DNA of 11,207 nucleotides from an uncultured Moraxella sp. (GTDB taxonomy: Bacteria; Pseudomonadota; Gammaproteobacteria; Pseudomonadales; Moraxellaceae). Positions within the stretch are counted from its first letter, which is position 1. Each line of letters begins with the position of its first letter. A model generated the notes under the pieces. That model saw only the letters and a list, made by a program, of their open reading frames with translations. It did no database searches and was not told where the DNA came from. Positions 1 to 8,298 of the stretch are shown one piece after another. The translations under genes were made by a program, and so were the position numbers. Where the stretch lies: positions 1 to 11,207 of the forward strand of contig CAKMOY010000093.1 of the NCBI GenBank assembly GCA_927911235.1. Reading direction: 5' to 3'.

Positions 1-34
1 ATATTTTTAAAAAGGAAGAGGCAGTAGTAATAAT

Positions 35-82
35 CATACTTAACACCGTTAAAATAGCGAAACTGATCCTACCGTCATTATA
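35..82 (-). promoter_or_regulatory. Possible divergent promoter leading off the left edge
   Basis: On the minus strand there is a perfect -10 box TATAAT (plus-strand 77-82) preceded by TGC, an extended -10 element. No good -35 is visible. Downstream, an ATG at 37-35 opens a frame that stays open for 12 codons to the window edge (MIITTASSFLKI), but it has no clear ribosome binding site. I infer a leftward transcript starting near position 70; the gene itself is outside the window and cannot be identified. Confidence 0.35.
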
Positions 83-124
83 GCAATCTTTTTACACAAG
101 TAAGCAAATAATGAATGAAATTAA

Positions 125-155
125 TTTACAAAAAAACTAAAAAACTTGCTATCAT
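125..155 (+). promoter_or_regulatory. Candidate coaBC promoter
   Basis: TTTACA (125-130) and an extended -10 TGCTATCAT (147-155) are separated by 19 bases, longer than ideal. The start would fall near 162, about 27 bases before the coaBC ATG. A tandem 9-base repeat GCCATTTTA (159-167, 168-176) sits at the expected transcript start. There is no obvious Shine-Dalgarno sequence before the ATG at 189. Assignment is by pattern only. Confidence 0.35.
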
Positions 156-188
156 AGTGCCATTTTAGCCATTTTAGAAATCAAATTT

Positions 189-1515
189 ATGAAAAACATC
201 ATCTTAGCCATCACAGGTGGCATTGCCGCCTACAAATCCGCCTTTTTTGCTCGTTTGCTTATTAAAAACGGTTACAACGTGCGTGTGATTATGACGGACG
301 GAGCAAAGGCTTTTATCACGCCTTTGACCTTGCAAGCCTTGACAGGCAACCAAGTCCATACAGAGCTACTTGACGAAACGGCAGAGCTTGGCATGGGGCA
401 TATTGAGCTTGCCAAATGGGCGGATTTGCTGATTGTTGCCCCTGCTACTGCCAACACGATTGCCAAGCTTGCGATGGGCGTGGCGGACGATTTGCTTAGC
501 ACGGTTTGCCTTGCCACCACCGTACCAATTTTGGTCGCCCTGCGATGAATCAACAAATGTGGCAACACCCATCAGTTAAGTTAAATTTGCAAACGCTTAG
601 AGATTATGATTATGAAGTCATTCAACCCGCTAGTGGCATTCAAGCCTGTGGCGATGTCGGCGAAGGGCGACTGCCAGAACCTGAATATCTATTGGAATAT
701 GTTGAATATTTCATCGCTCGTCATACGACACCGCAATTATTGGCAGGTAAAAATGTAACCATTACCGCAGGAGCAACGGTGGAAGCCATCGACCCTGTGC
801 GTTTTTTGTCCAATCACTCAACAGGTAAAATGGGCTTTGCACTTGCAAAAGCGTGCCGCAATGCAGGGGCAAATGTTACCTTGATTGCAGGGGGGAAAGT
901 GCATTTGCCGACACCGTTATTTGTCCATCGTTTTGATGTATTGTCTGCCGAAGATATGTTAAAAATCGCCAAAGACTGTGCCAATGGCTTGGCGTTGCCT
1001 TGTTGTGATGACGAAGAACATGACCACGAGCATCACCACCACGACCATAACGAGTTTGGTAACGATATCGAAGTTGAGCCGATTAGCACCGCCACCGATA
1101 TTTTTATCGCAACGGCAGCGGTGGCGGATTATCGTACTCGTGATGTTGTGCCACAAAAAATCAAAAAAACGCAAGATGAAATGTCGTTGGATTTGGTAAA
1201 AAATCCTGATGTTTTGGCGACCATTGCCAAAGAATTTCCAGAGATTTTTGTAGTGGGCTTTGCTGCTGAAACCCAAGACGTTGAAAAATACGCCAAAGGC
1301 AAATTGGAAAGTAAAAAGCTAAATATGATAGCTTGCAATGACGTATCACGCTCTGACATTGGTTTTGGCAGTGATGACAATGCCATGACGGTGTTTTTTA
1401 ACAACAAAAACGAGCCTGTTGTTTTGGAAAAATGAGCAAAGAAAAAATTGCCGAGCAGTTGGTAGAGTTGATTGGGGTGGAATTGGGCAAAAAATTTACG
1501 TTTGTTAAGCCTTAA
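189..1515 (+). pseudogene. coaBC: coaBC: phosphopantothenoylcysteine decarboxylase / phosphopantothenate-cysteine ligase, two frameshifts as read
   Basis: CoaBC makes 4'-phosphopantetheine from phosphopantothenate and cysteine in the cytosol: the N-terminal flavin-dependent CoaC domain decarboxylates and the C-terminal CoaB domain ligates. The start KNIILAITGGIAAYKS, the PATANT motif and ACGDVGEGRLPEP (the flexible-flap Cys) mark CoaC; NHSTGKMGFALA, ATAAVADYR and the KIKK lysines mark CoaB. As read the gene is in three frames. The first breaks at 538-540, where VAPAMN needs one more C (three C read, four needed). The second breaks at 1428-1432, where one more A lets the frame continue as EKMSKEKIAEQLVELIG to a TAA at 1513-1515. 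Repaired, it encodes about 442 residues, longer than the roughly 400 usual, partly because of a His/Asp-rich insertion at 1001-1054. Both lesions are one-base homopolymer changes, so a sequencing error is at least as likely as a true pseudogene. Confidence 0.9.
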
Positions 1516-1539
1516 TTTTTAAAACCGCAAAGAGCAATT

Positions 1540-1682
1540 ATGGACATCACTATCACGCATTTAATAGGCGCAAAATTGGTATTTATTTTAGGGATAAAAT
1601 TTCACAAGTAGGGTTTAAAAAATTGGTGCTGATGATTTTGCTTGTGCTTGGTGTGAAGGCGTTGTTAAAGGGTTTTTCTTAA
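1540..1682 (+). pseudogene. Remnant of a TauE/SafE (TSUP) family membrane protein C-terminus
   Basis: An ATG at 1540 reads 23 codons ending GAKLVFILGIKFHK then TAG (1609-1611). The adjacent frame from 1608 continues VGFKKLVLMILLVLGVKALL to a TAA at 1680-1682. Joined, they look like the last transmembrane helix of a sulfite exporter TauE/SafE-type permease, which typically ends with a G-A-K-L loop, a basic stretch and a Leu-rich helix. Only about 45 residues of a roughly 250-residue family remain, and a frame change is needed, so this is a decayed fragment. The match is short and by eye. Confidence 0.4.
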
Positions 1683-1710
1683 TAATATTTGAGCTTTTTT
1701 ACAAGTTTAT

Positions 1711-1739
1711 TTGCCAAATACTGCTAAACAATCTATAAT
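1711..1739 (+). promoter_or_regulatory. Near-consensus sigma-70 promoter
   Basis: TTGCCA (1711-1716), a 17-base spacer and a perfect TATAAT (1734-1739). Transcription would begin near 1746, directly at an ATG (1747) that is followed at once by TAA. The promoter drives the BrnA-like remnant and is better preserved than the gene behind it. Confidence 0.6.
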
Positions 1740-1746
1740 TACAATA

Positions 1747-1917
1747 ATGTAACTATTTAAGTTTTTGAATACCGACCATTACAAGCCCACTAAGCAACAA
1801 ATAACAATCAGATTGGATAGTGATGTTTTAGAGTGGTTAAAAAAAGATGGCAAAGGCTATCAGACAAAGGCAAATGATTTGCTTAGAAATCTGATATTGA
1901 GTGAGTTAGCAAGATAA
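1747..1917 (+). pseudogene. BrnA-type antitoxin remnant
   Basis: The frame from 1765 to the TAA at 1915-1917 encodes KPTKQQITIRLDSDVLEWLK followed by GKGYQTKANDLLRNLILSEL. This is the ribbon-helix-helix region typical of BrnA antitoxins, where K-x-x-I/V-T-I-R-L-D-x-D-V and G-K-G-Y/W-Q-T are characteristic. BrnA normally represses its own operon and neutralises the ribonuclease toxin BrnT. Here the acidic N-terminal half is missing and no brnT-like frame is visible upstream. The only in-frame ATG (1747) is immediately followed by TAA; a TTG at 1765 could start a 50-residue product but has no ribosome binding site. I therefore call it a remnant, though a short expressed DNA-binding peptide is not excluded. 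Confidence 0.5.
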
Positions 1918-1976
1918 ATCATTTTTGGGGCAGGCGTTGAGTTTGCCCTTTTGATTTACCAAAAACCAACAAAAAA

Positions 1977-2326
1977 AAGGTGGCAGACCGATAAGCCGGG
2001 TTCTGTCTAGGACGAACATTCATCTAGGCGTACCGTTACCAGCACGCTCAAGCAACCTACCCGTGTTCTGTGCGGGCAACACATTGAACACCTATTTGGT
2101 CTTGCTACGAGTGGAGTTTACCTTGCCATGAGCTGTTACCAGTCATGCGGTAGGCTCTTACCCTACCGTTTCACCCTTACCATTAACCAGTAAATGGCGG
2201 TCTATTCTCTGTTGCACTTGTCGTAGGCTTACGCCTCCCAGCCGTTAGCTGGCACTCTGCCCTTTGTAGCCCGGACTTTCCTCCCTTTACCTTTTAACAG
2301 TAAACAGCGTTCGTCTGGTCTGCCAG
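1977..2326 (-). ncRNA. rnpB: RNase P RNA (class A)
   Basis: This is the catalytic RNA that removes 5' leaders from pre-tRNAs. On the minus strand the 5' part carries the conserved GAGGAAAGTCCGGGC block and the 3' part carries ACAGAACCCGGCTTATCGG, both hallmark universal regions. Near the 5' end GGCAGACC (2324-2317) pairs perfectly with GGTCTGCC (1989-1982) to form helix P1. A central GGTAAGGGTGAAACGG segment is also present. A run of U (1978-1971) directly follows P1 and serves as the end of transcription. Exact ends are estimated from P1. Length near 350 nt fits bacterial type A. Confidence 0.96.
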
Positions 2327-2331
2327 TGGCT

Positions 2332-2599
<268 letters not shown>

Positions 2600-2614
2600 T
2601 TATCTTTTTTACCA

Positions 2615-3115
<501 letters not shown>

Positions 3116-3188
3116 TTATTGTCGTTCAAAAAAATATGCTAAGTTTAACAAAATTTTGCATAAATTATTAGTGAAAAACTGTTATTTC

Positions 3189-3217
3189 TTGAATATTTCG
3201 CTTATCATAACTATTAT
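3189..3217 (+). promoter_or_regulatory. smpB promoter
   Basis: TTGAAT (3189-3194), a 17-base spacer and TATTAT (3212-3217). The predicted start near 3224 leaves a leader of about 55 bases before the smpB ATG at 3279. Confidence 0.6.
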
Positions 3218-3278
3218 GATTGTTTAAAATAACAAATTGATATTTTTATTAAAATTTTGTTGATAATTGGATAAAAAA

Positions 3279-3749
3279 ATGAGTAAAAAACCCAAAACCC
3301 CAAGTTTGATTGCCAGTAACAAAAAAGCCCGTCATGAATTTTTTATTGAAGAAACTTTTGAAGCAGGGCTTGAGTTGCTCGGTTGGGAAGTCAAGGCGAT
3401 TCGTGCGGGCAAAATGCGGATTACTGAAAGTTATGTGATTTTTAAAAATGGCGAAGCGTTTTTGTTTGGCTCGCACATTCAACCGCTGATTAGCACGTCT
3501 ACGCACCACGTCGCCGACCCGTTGCGTACTCGTAAGTTGTTGTTGCACCGCCGTGAGATTGATAAGTTGTTTGGTATGGTCAACCAAAAAGGTCATGCGT
3601 GCGTGGCGTTAAAGGTGTATTGGAATCATGGGCGTGTGAAGTGCGAAGTGGCGTTGGCGAAAGGTAAAAAATTGCATGATAAGCGTGCGACTTTAAAAGA
3701 GCGTGATTATCAAAGGGATAAACAGCGTGGGTTTAAAAATTTAGCATGA
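3279..3749 (+). CDS. smpB: SsrA-binding protein SmpB
   Basis: SmpB binds tmRNA and delivers it to stalled ribosomes for trans-translation. The 156-residue product has the family core [19 protein letters not shown], the RNA-binding HIQPL region, and a basic tail [17 protein letters not shown] that enters the empty mRNA channel. I choose the ATG at 3279 because GGA at 3269-3271 is a plausible ribosome binding site and because MSKK-type starts are usual; an in-frame TTG at 3267 would add only four residues. The stop overlaps the next gene's start in ATGA, so translation is probably coupled. Confidence 0.96.
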   Translation: MSKKPKTPSLIASNKKARHEFFIEETFEAGLELLGWEVKAIRAGKMRITESYVIFKNGEAFLFGSHIQPLISTSTHHVADPLRTRKLLLHRREIDKLFGMVNQKGHACVALKVYWNHGRVKCEVALAKGKKLHDKRATLKERDYQRDKQRGFKNLA

Positions 3750-4546
3750 AAATCCAAGACCGCAATTTTGATGAAATCAGCGAACATTTTGAGAAAAAAA
3801 TCTACGGTGGCTTAAAAGGTCAAATCCGCCTAGCTGTTCTACGCCATGACATTTTTAACTGGGTAGAAAATTGGCAAACTTCTCAAAAAGCTAAGCAAAA
3901 CCGACCCTTACGAATACTAGACATCGGAGCAGGGCTTGCCCAAATTTCCATTGAACTTGCCAAAAAAGGACATGACGTAACCATTAACGACATTTCCGCT
4001 AATATGCTAGACATCGCTAAAAGCAACGCCCACAACGAACTTGGCGAAATTGCCGACAAAATCGGTTGGCACACTTGCCCCTACCAAGATTTAAACGACA
4101 AATTAACGGGCGAATACGATTTAATTCTCTGTCATGCCGTCCTTGAATGGCTTGCCGAACCCAAAGCGATTATGGATTTTTTTGATAAATGGCTTGCTAA
4201 AAATGGCGGATTATCACTATGTTTTTACAATCCTGTCAGTTTTACTTATCGTAATCTTGTCATGGGTAATTTTAATTTGCTGAATAATACCGATTTTAAA
4301 GCGGATAATGGCAGTTTAACGCCAAATAATCCTGTCGCCAAAGACGATGTGTTGGCGTGGCTAAATGATAAAAACTATCAAATTTTGCACACGTCAGGCT
4401 TGCGAGTGTTTCACGATTATTCATCGCTAAAACGTGGCGGACACACCAATCCGCAAGCGGTGATTGACATGGAAGTCAAATACAGCGGACAAGAGCCGTA
4501 TAAATGGCTTGGGCGGTATTTACATTTTTTGGTGCAAAAACATTGA
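3746..4546 (+). CDS. cmoM: tRNA 5-carboxymethoxyuridine methyltransferase CmoM (SmtA)
   Basis: CmoM methylates the carboxyl group of 5-carboxymethoxyuridine at the wobble position (U34) of certain tRNAs, using S-adenosylmethionine. The 266-residue protein matches E. coli CmoM along its length by eye: [20 protein letters not shown] at the start, the SAM-binding motif LDIGAGLAQ (residues 58-66), [29 protein letters not shown], and [11 protein letters not shown] plus [12 protein letters not shown] near the end. It overlaps smpB by four bases (ATGA) and is followed by a strong terminator, so smpB-cmoM is a two-gene unit devoted to translation. The shared unit is inferred from spacing. Confidence 0.94.
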   Translation: MKIQDRNFDEISEHFEKKIYGGLKGQIRLAVLRHDIFNWVENWQTSQKAKQNRPLRILDIGAGLAQISIELAKKGHDVTINDISANMLDIAKSNAHNELGEIADKIGWHTCPYQDLNDKLTGEYDLILCHAVLEWLAEPKAIMDFFDKWLAKNGGLSLCFYNPVSFTYRNLVMGNFNLLNNTDFKADNGSLTPNNPVAKDDVLAWLNDKNYQILHTSGLRVFHDYSSLKRGGHTNPQAVIDMEVKYSGQEPYKWLGRYLHFLVQKH

Positions 4547-4552
4547 CACACA

Positions 4553-4584
4553 AAAAAAGCCAATATAACAATATTGGCTTTTTT
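4553..4584. terminator. Bidirectional terminator between cmoM and the nitroreductase gene
   Basis: A perfect 14-base inverted repeat, AAAAAAGCCAATAT (4553-4566) and its complement (4571-4584), encloses a 4-base loop AACA. The A-run on one side and T-run on the other let it end transcription of cmoM (+) and of the convergent nitroreductase gene (-). Confidence 0.85.
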
Positions 4585-4609
4585 AAATTTTAATAAACGT
4601 TGTGTTAAA

Positions 4610-5218
4610 TTATTTACCAAAAACTTGTAAACGTTTTTCAATCGGTTCAAACGTTTTTTCACCTGCTGGTACAACGGTATTACCAAACACCATTTGAGCG
4701 ATTAACTGCCAGTTGCTGTCCACATTCCAAGTTTTTGCCACGTCTTTTTCAATCACAGGGGCATAATGTTGTAAGTTTGCACCGATATTGACCGATGCCA
4801 ACGCATTCCAAATTGCATATTGGTGCATGGCGTTGGCGTGTTCCGCCCATACTGGAAAACTTTGAGCATACGCAGGGAACTGTTCTTGTAAACCTTTGAT
4901 AACCGCTTGGTCTTCAAAGAACAATACCGTGCCAGCACCCGCTTTGAACATTGACATTTTGTCAGCGGTTGATTTGAATTTTTCTTCGTCATTGACAATC
5001 ACACGCAACGCATCTTCGGTCATTTGCCAAAGTTTTTGGTGTTCTGCACCAAACAATACGATAATACGAGTTGATTGTGAATTAAATGATGATGGTGTGT
5101 GCTTGATGGCGTGTTCCACAATGCTTATAACTTCGTTATTTGACACAGGTAGTTGGTCGTTTAAGACATAGATAGAACGGCGAGTTTCGGCGATATTTTG
5201 TAATGCTTGTAATGACAT
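4610..5218 (-). CDS. Nitroreductase-family protein (FRM2/HBN1-like subgroup)
   Basis: A probable FMN-dependent NAD(P)H oxidoreductase of about 202 residues. Recognisable elements are the ETRRSIYVL N-terminus (phosphate and FMN-binding Arg residues), IVEHAIKHTPSSFNSQSTR, GTVLFFEDQ, and the C-terminal AQMVFGNTVVPAGEK, all typical of the 200-residue nitroreductase subgroup related to yeast Frm2/Hbn1. Physiological substrates of this subgroup are poorly known. I prefer the ATG at 5218 over 5224: the AAGGA ribosome binding site is immediately against the upstream ATG but about 7 bases from the second. It is a single-gene unit converging on cmoM. Confidence 0.88.
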   Translation of the reverse strand: MSLQALQNIAETRRSIYVLNDQLPVSNNEVISIVEHAIKHTPSSFNSQSTRIIVLFGAEHQKLWQMTEDALRVIVNDEEKFKSTADKMSMFKAGAGTVLFFEDQAVIKGLQEQFPAYAQSFPVWAEHANAMHQYAIWNALASVNIGANLQHYAPVIEKDVAKTWNVDSNWQLIAQMVFGNTVVPAGEKTFEPIEKRLQVFGK

Positions 5219-5262
5219 GGTCATATCCTTTTTGGTTAAAGTAAATTTAAAAATGTACGGCT

Positions 5263-5268
5263 ATTATA
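5263..5268 (-). promoter_or_regulatory. -10 box for the nitroreductase gene
   Basis: TATAAT on the minus strand about 45 bases before the start codon, in a very AT-rich 185-base intergenic region (5225-5410). No convincing -35 is visible. Nothing else was recognised in that gap. Confidence 0.4.
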
Positions 5269-5410
5269 AAATATTTTTTGCAAAATAAAAGCAAAATTAT
5301 GTATTTTCTTTGTAAAAATTATTAACAGTTTGGTTTTATTTTAAATAAAAAATTAATAATAATTTGTCAAAATTTAAAACTTTACTGCGTAATGTTGTGA
5401 ATACAGGTTC

Positions 5411-5911
5411 TTAATCAAGGCTTATCAAAACCTTTGTACCAACGTCCACTTTGTCAAACAAGTCTATCACATCAACATTTCTCATTCGCACACAGCCATG
5501 CGATAGGGCAACGCCCATCGGTTCGCTGTCTGGCGTGCCATGAATATAAATGTAACGTGAACGAGAGTCGCACACGCCGTCTATATTTTCGCCTTGATTA
5601 AAGCCTGATTCACAGCCGTCTAACCATAAAATCCGCGATAAAATCCAATCTCGTTGTGGAAATTGTTTGGCAAGTTGTGCATCATAGATTTCGCCTGTAA
5701 ACTGACGAGCGACAAAGACGCTGTTGACGGGGAAGTTTTCGCCAAATTTTTCACAAATTTGGTGTTCGCCCAATGGCGTGCAACCTGAGTTTTGTTGTTG
5801 TCCTACGCCGTTTTTGGCGGTGGAAATGGGGTAGGTGAGTGTGGTCGTTTCATCTAACAAAAGATAAAGTTGTTGTTGGTGAATACTGATTTTTATTAAT
5901 GGAAAATTCAT
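5411..5911 (-). CDS. YkuD-domain L,D-carboxypeptidase/transpeptidase, cytosolic ElsL-like
   Basis: A 166-residue protein with the YkuD catalytic signature IHGTPDSEP...ALSHGCVRM, giving His124, His138 and the nucleophile Cys140. YkuD enzymes act on the L,D bond of peptidoglycan stem peptides. Starting at the ATG at 5911 there is no signal peptide or membrane segment, which argues against the usual periplasmic cross-linking role and fits ElsL of Acinetobacter, a cytosolic L,D-carboxypeptidase of murein recycling. A longer reading to 6013 would overlap nadE and add a non-conserved tail. A TACAAT box (5928-5933) lies just upstream, and a hairpin at 5941-5976 separates the gene from nadE. Exact enzymatic specificity is inferred. 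Confidence 0.85.
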   Translation of the reverse strand: MNFPLIKISIHQQQLYLLLDETTTLTYPISTAKNGVGQQQNSGCTPLGEHQICEKFGENFPVNSVFVARQFTGEIYDAQLAKQFPQRDWILSRILWLDGCESGFNQGENIDGVCDSRSRYIYIHGTPDSEPMGVALSHGCVRMRNVDVIDLFDKVDVGTKVLISLD

Positions 5912-5940
5912 AAATGGATTGTGATAAATTGTATGGATAA

Positions 5941-5976
5941 ATAAAAATTGGGCTACGGTTGTAACCCAATTTTTAT
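5941..5976 (-). terminator. Terminator after nadE
   Basis: An inverted repeat with arms 5941-5956 and 5961-5976 (core AAAAATTGGG pairing with CCCAATTTTT, one internal mismatch) and a 4-base loop, ending in a T-rich run on the minus strand. It lies between the nadE stop and the YkuD gene. Confidence 0.6.
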
Positions 5977-5985
5977 CGTTTTTTG

Positions 5986-7748
5986 TTAAATTTTTGGCGT
6001 TTCCAGTGACCAATGATTGACAAGCGGATAACGGCGGTCTTTGGCAAAGGCTTTTTGGCTGATTTTTGTGCCGATGGGGGCTTGACGGCGTTTGTATTCA
6101 TTGCGGTCTACCATTGTTAGTACACGCTTGACGATGTCTTTGTCAAAACCTGCTTCAATAATCGCATCAAAACCAAAATCTTCATCAATGTATAATGATA
6201 AAATTTTGTCAAGTTTTTCATGGTCGTCCAAAAATATGTAACGGTGTATTCGTTTCAGGACGGTTAATCAGATGTTCAGGAATGACAGGCGTTTCTTCTA
6301 AACGATTGCGGTAGTTAGCCAGTTCATACACTTGGGTTTTATACACGTCTTTTAACACATCAAAACCGCCTGCCATATCGCCATACAGCGTGGCATCACC
6401 GACTGCAAGCTCGGTTTTGTTGCCTGCACTTAGCACCAATTGCCCAAATTTATTTGACAATGCCATTAACATCGTACCACGAACACGAGATTCTATGTTA
6501 ATCTCGGTGATATCGGCTGGCGTGTGGCTAAAAATCGGCTCTAACGTGTGGTAAATGCCGTCAATCGCTGAATGAATCGGACACACAGTAAACGATACAT
6601 TGAGGCGTTGGGCTTGGGCTTGAGCGTCTTGAACGGTGATAGGGTTGGTGTGTTGGCTTGGCAAGGCGACCGCATAAACTTTGTCCGCACCCAACGCATC
6701 AACGGCGATAGATAGGCTTAACGCAGAATCTAGCCCACCTGACAAACCGATTAACACGCTGTTAAAACCAGAATGTTTGACATAATCACGCAAACCTACC
6801 ACCAAGGCTTGATACGTTTCGGCAGTTGCACCCAGTGCAATCGGCATTTTCTTTTGTCCCGACACTTTGATTTGTTTGTCATCAAGGCGAATGGACGCAT
6901 ACAGCATTTGCGATAAAAATCTTGGGGGCCTCATGTGCGATTTTACCTGTCGCATCAACCACCATTGAACCGCCATCAAATACAAGGTCATCTTGTCCGC
7001 CCACGCTATTGACATACACGATTGGCAAATTGTTTTCGCTGGCACGTTTGGCAAGTAGGGCTTTTCGCTCTTCTTGTTTGTGCTGTTCAAATGGCGACGC
7101 ATTGATACAGACGATAATGTCCGCACCTTTTTGTTTTAAAGTTTTGGCAGGGCTTTCTTGCCACAAATCTTCACAAATTAACAAACCAATCGTTAAGCCT
7201 TGATAATCAAATAATACTTGATTTTGACCTTTGTTAAAATAACGGCGTTCATCAAATACGCCATAATTTGGCAAATGTTGTTTGTGATAAAAGCCTTTTT
7301 TCTGTCCGTTATGCACAATCGCCACCGAGTTAAACGTGCCGTGCTGGTCAATGTGCGGATAACCGACCAACATCACAATGTCTTTAACGCTGTACAAAAT
7401 CTCAAAGGCGAGCTTGACACGATTTGCCAAACTTGGGCGTAACAACAAATCTTCTGGCGGATAACCGAGCAAGGCAAGCTCTGGAAAAATAATCAAATTT
7501 GCCCCTTTGTCCCTTGCGGTGGTGGCAAGTTCTACCATTTTTCGGGCGTTGCCTAATACATCGCCGACCATAAAATTTTCTTGGGCGATGGCGATTTTTA
7601 GTCCAGATTCGCTGTTTTCATTTTTTGGCTGAGGTAGCTCAGTTTTTTTGGCTTTTTTTTCAACGTCTGTTGATAAATTAACATCTGTTGATAAGTTTTC
7701 GCTTGGCTGGCTATCATTATTGTATGAATTTTCGTTTTGAATTGACAT
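5986..7748 (-). pseudogene. nadE: nadE: glutamine-dependent NAD+ synthetase, read in three frames
   Basis: NadE makes NAD+ from nicotinic acid adenine dinucleotide, with ammonia supplied by an N-terminal nitrilase-type glutaminase domain. Its triad is present: Glu90 (FPELALLGYPPEDL), Lys156 (YHKQHLPNYG) and Cys192 (GLLICEDLW). The synthetase domain has the ATP loop LSGGLDSALS (near 6725-6742), SAGNKTELAVGDATLYGDMA and NEYKRRQ near the end. The first break is at the G-run 6924-6928, one base too long: HEAP continues in the next frame as RFLSQMLYASIRL. The second is near 6225-6250, after NRPETNT, before DDHEKLDKILSLY; the expected conserved AEL...LP stretch is not recognisable there and the join is about 6 residues short. 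A ribosome binding site AGGA lies 7 bases before the ATG at 7748. About 46 Asn/Ser-rich residues precede the usual start (KIAIAQ). It may be an error-broken essential gene or genuinely damaged. Confidence 0.9.
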
Positions 7749-7810
7749 GATTTTTCCTATTCATTGTTATATATCATTGATGGGGAATAATTATTTTAAA
7801 ATGCCTTTCT

Positions 7811-7838
7811 ATTATAAAGAATTAAGCAATCTTATCAA
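7811..7838 (-). promoter_or_regulatory. nadE promoter
   Basis: On the minus strand TTGATA (7838-7833), a 16-base spacer and TATAAT (7816-7811). Transcription should begin near 7804, giving a leader of about 55 bases. Confidence 0.7.
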
Positions 7839-7890
7839 TAAAAAAATCGCAACTCATCAGATTTTTGCAAAAAAATTAGCAAAACTTTGC

Positions 7891-7919
7891 TTGACGTAAC
7901 TGCCAATCATTGATGTAAT
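7891..7919 (+). promoter_or_regulatory. Promoter of the small membrane protein gene
   Basis: TTGACG (7891-7896), a 17-base spacer and TGTAAT (7914-7919); an overlapping TAATAT (7916-7921) is an alternative -10. It is divergent from the nadE promoter about 50 bases away. Confidence 0.55.
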
Positions 7920-7947
7920 ATGTCAAATTTTTTGAATAAGGTTTGCC

Positions 7948-8200
7948 ATGTTTTCTGTATTTTTTGTCATGCTTATCATTATCGGTTGTACTTGGGTGTT
8001 TATGAAACTCATGTACCCACGCCCACCTAAAGGCTACTATAGACCCAAAGTAGGCGACAATCTTACGCCGAGACACTGTAACTACTGCGGACACAGTTTG
8101 GCAGAATGGCGTGGTATTGTGGACGGTGAGCATTTTTTTTTGCAATGATGAACATCAAGCCGACTTTAAGGCAGGTAAAACTTACCAACCACAAAATTAA
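7948..8200 (+). CDS. PP0621-like small membrane-anchored Cys-motif protein, one frameshift as read
   Basis: One N-terminal transmembrane segment (about residues 3-20) is followed by a basic proline-rich linker and a putative metal-binding motif, C44-x2-C47, ending EHFF. As read the frame stops at TGA 8146-8148 after 66 residues. Removing one T from the nine-T run at 8133-8141 continues the protein as CNDEHQADFKAGKTYQPQN to a TAA at 8198-8200, 83 residues in all. This restores the third cysteine and the W/F-F-C-s-x-x-H pattern usual in PP0621-type proteins. Function of the family is unknown; a zinc ribbon facing the cytoplasm is my inference. A ribosome binding site AAGG (7938-7941) precedes the ATG by 6 bases. 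It lies about 100 bases upstream of slyD on the same strand. Confidence 0.75.
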
Positions 8201-8298
8201 TTTTTAACAAAAATAAACAAAGCCTTGAATAAATAAATTTTAGCCTTATTAATAAGTTTAAGCAATTTTAAATCCATTTACCCAAAAGGAACAATCCT

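Noticed and set aside
959..1407. Several open frames on both strands within coaBC.
   Set aside because: They overlap a clearly conserved CoaB domain and have biased, non-protein-like composition; they are shadows.
1977..2326. The dense set of short inverted repeats here was considered as a possible repeat array or riboswitch.
   Set aside because: They are the helices of RNase P RNA, recognised from its universal conserved blocks and P1 pairing.
5986..6013. Upstream start for the YkuD gene at 6013, giving 200 residues.
   Set aside because: It overlaps the end of nadE and runs through the terminator hairpin; the added 34 residues look non-coding and provide no signal peptide.
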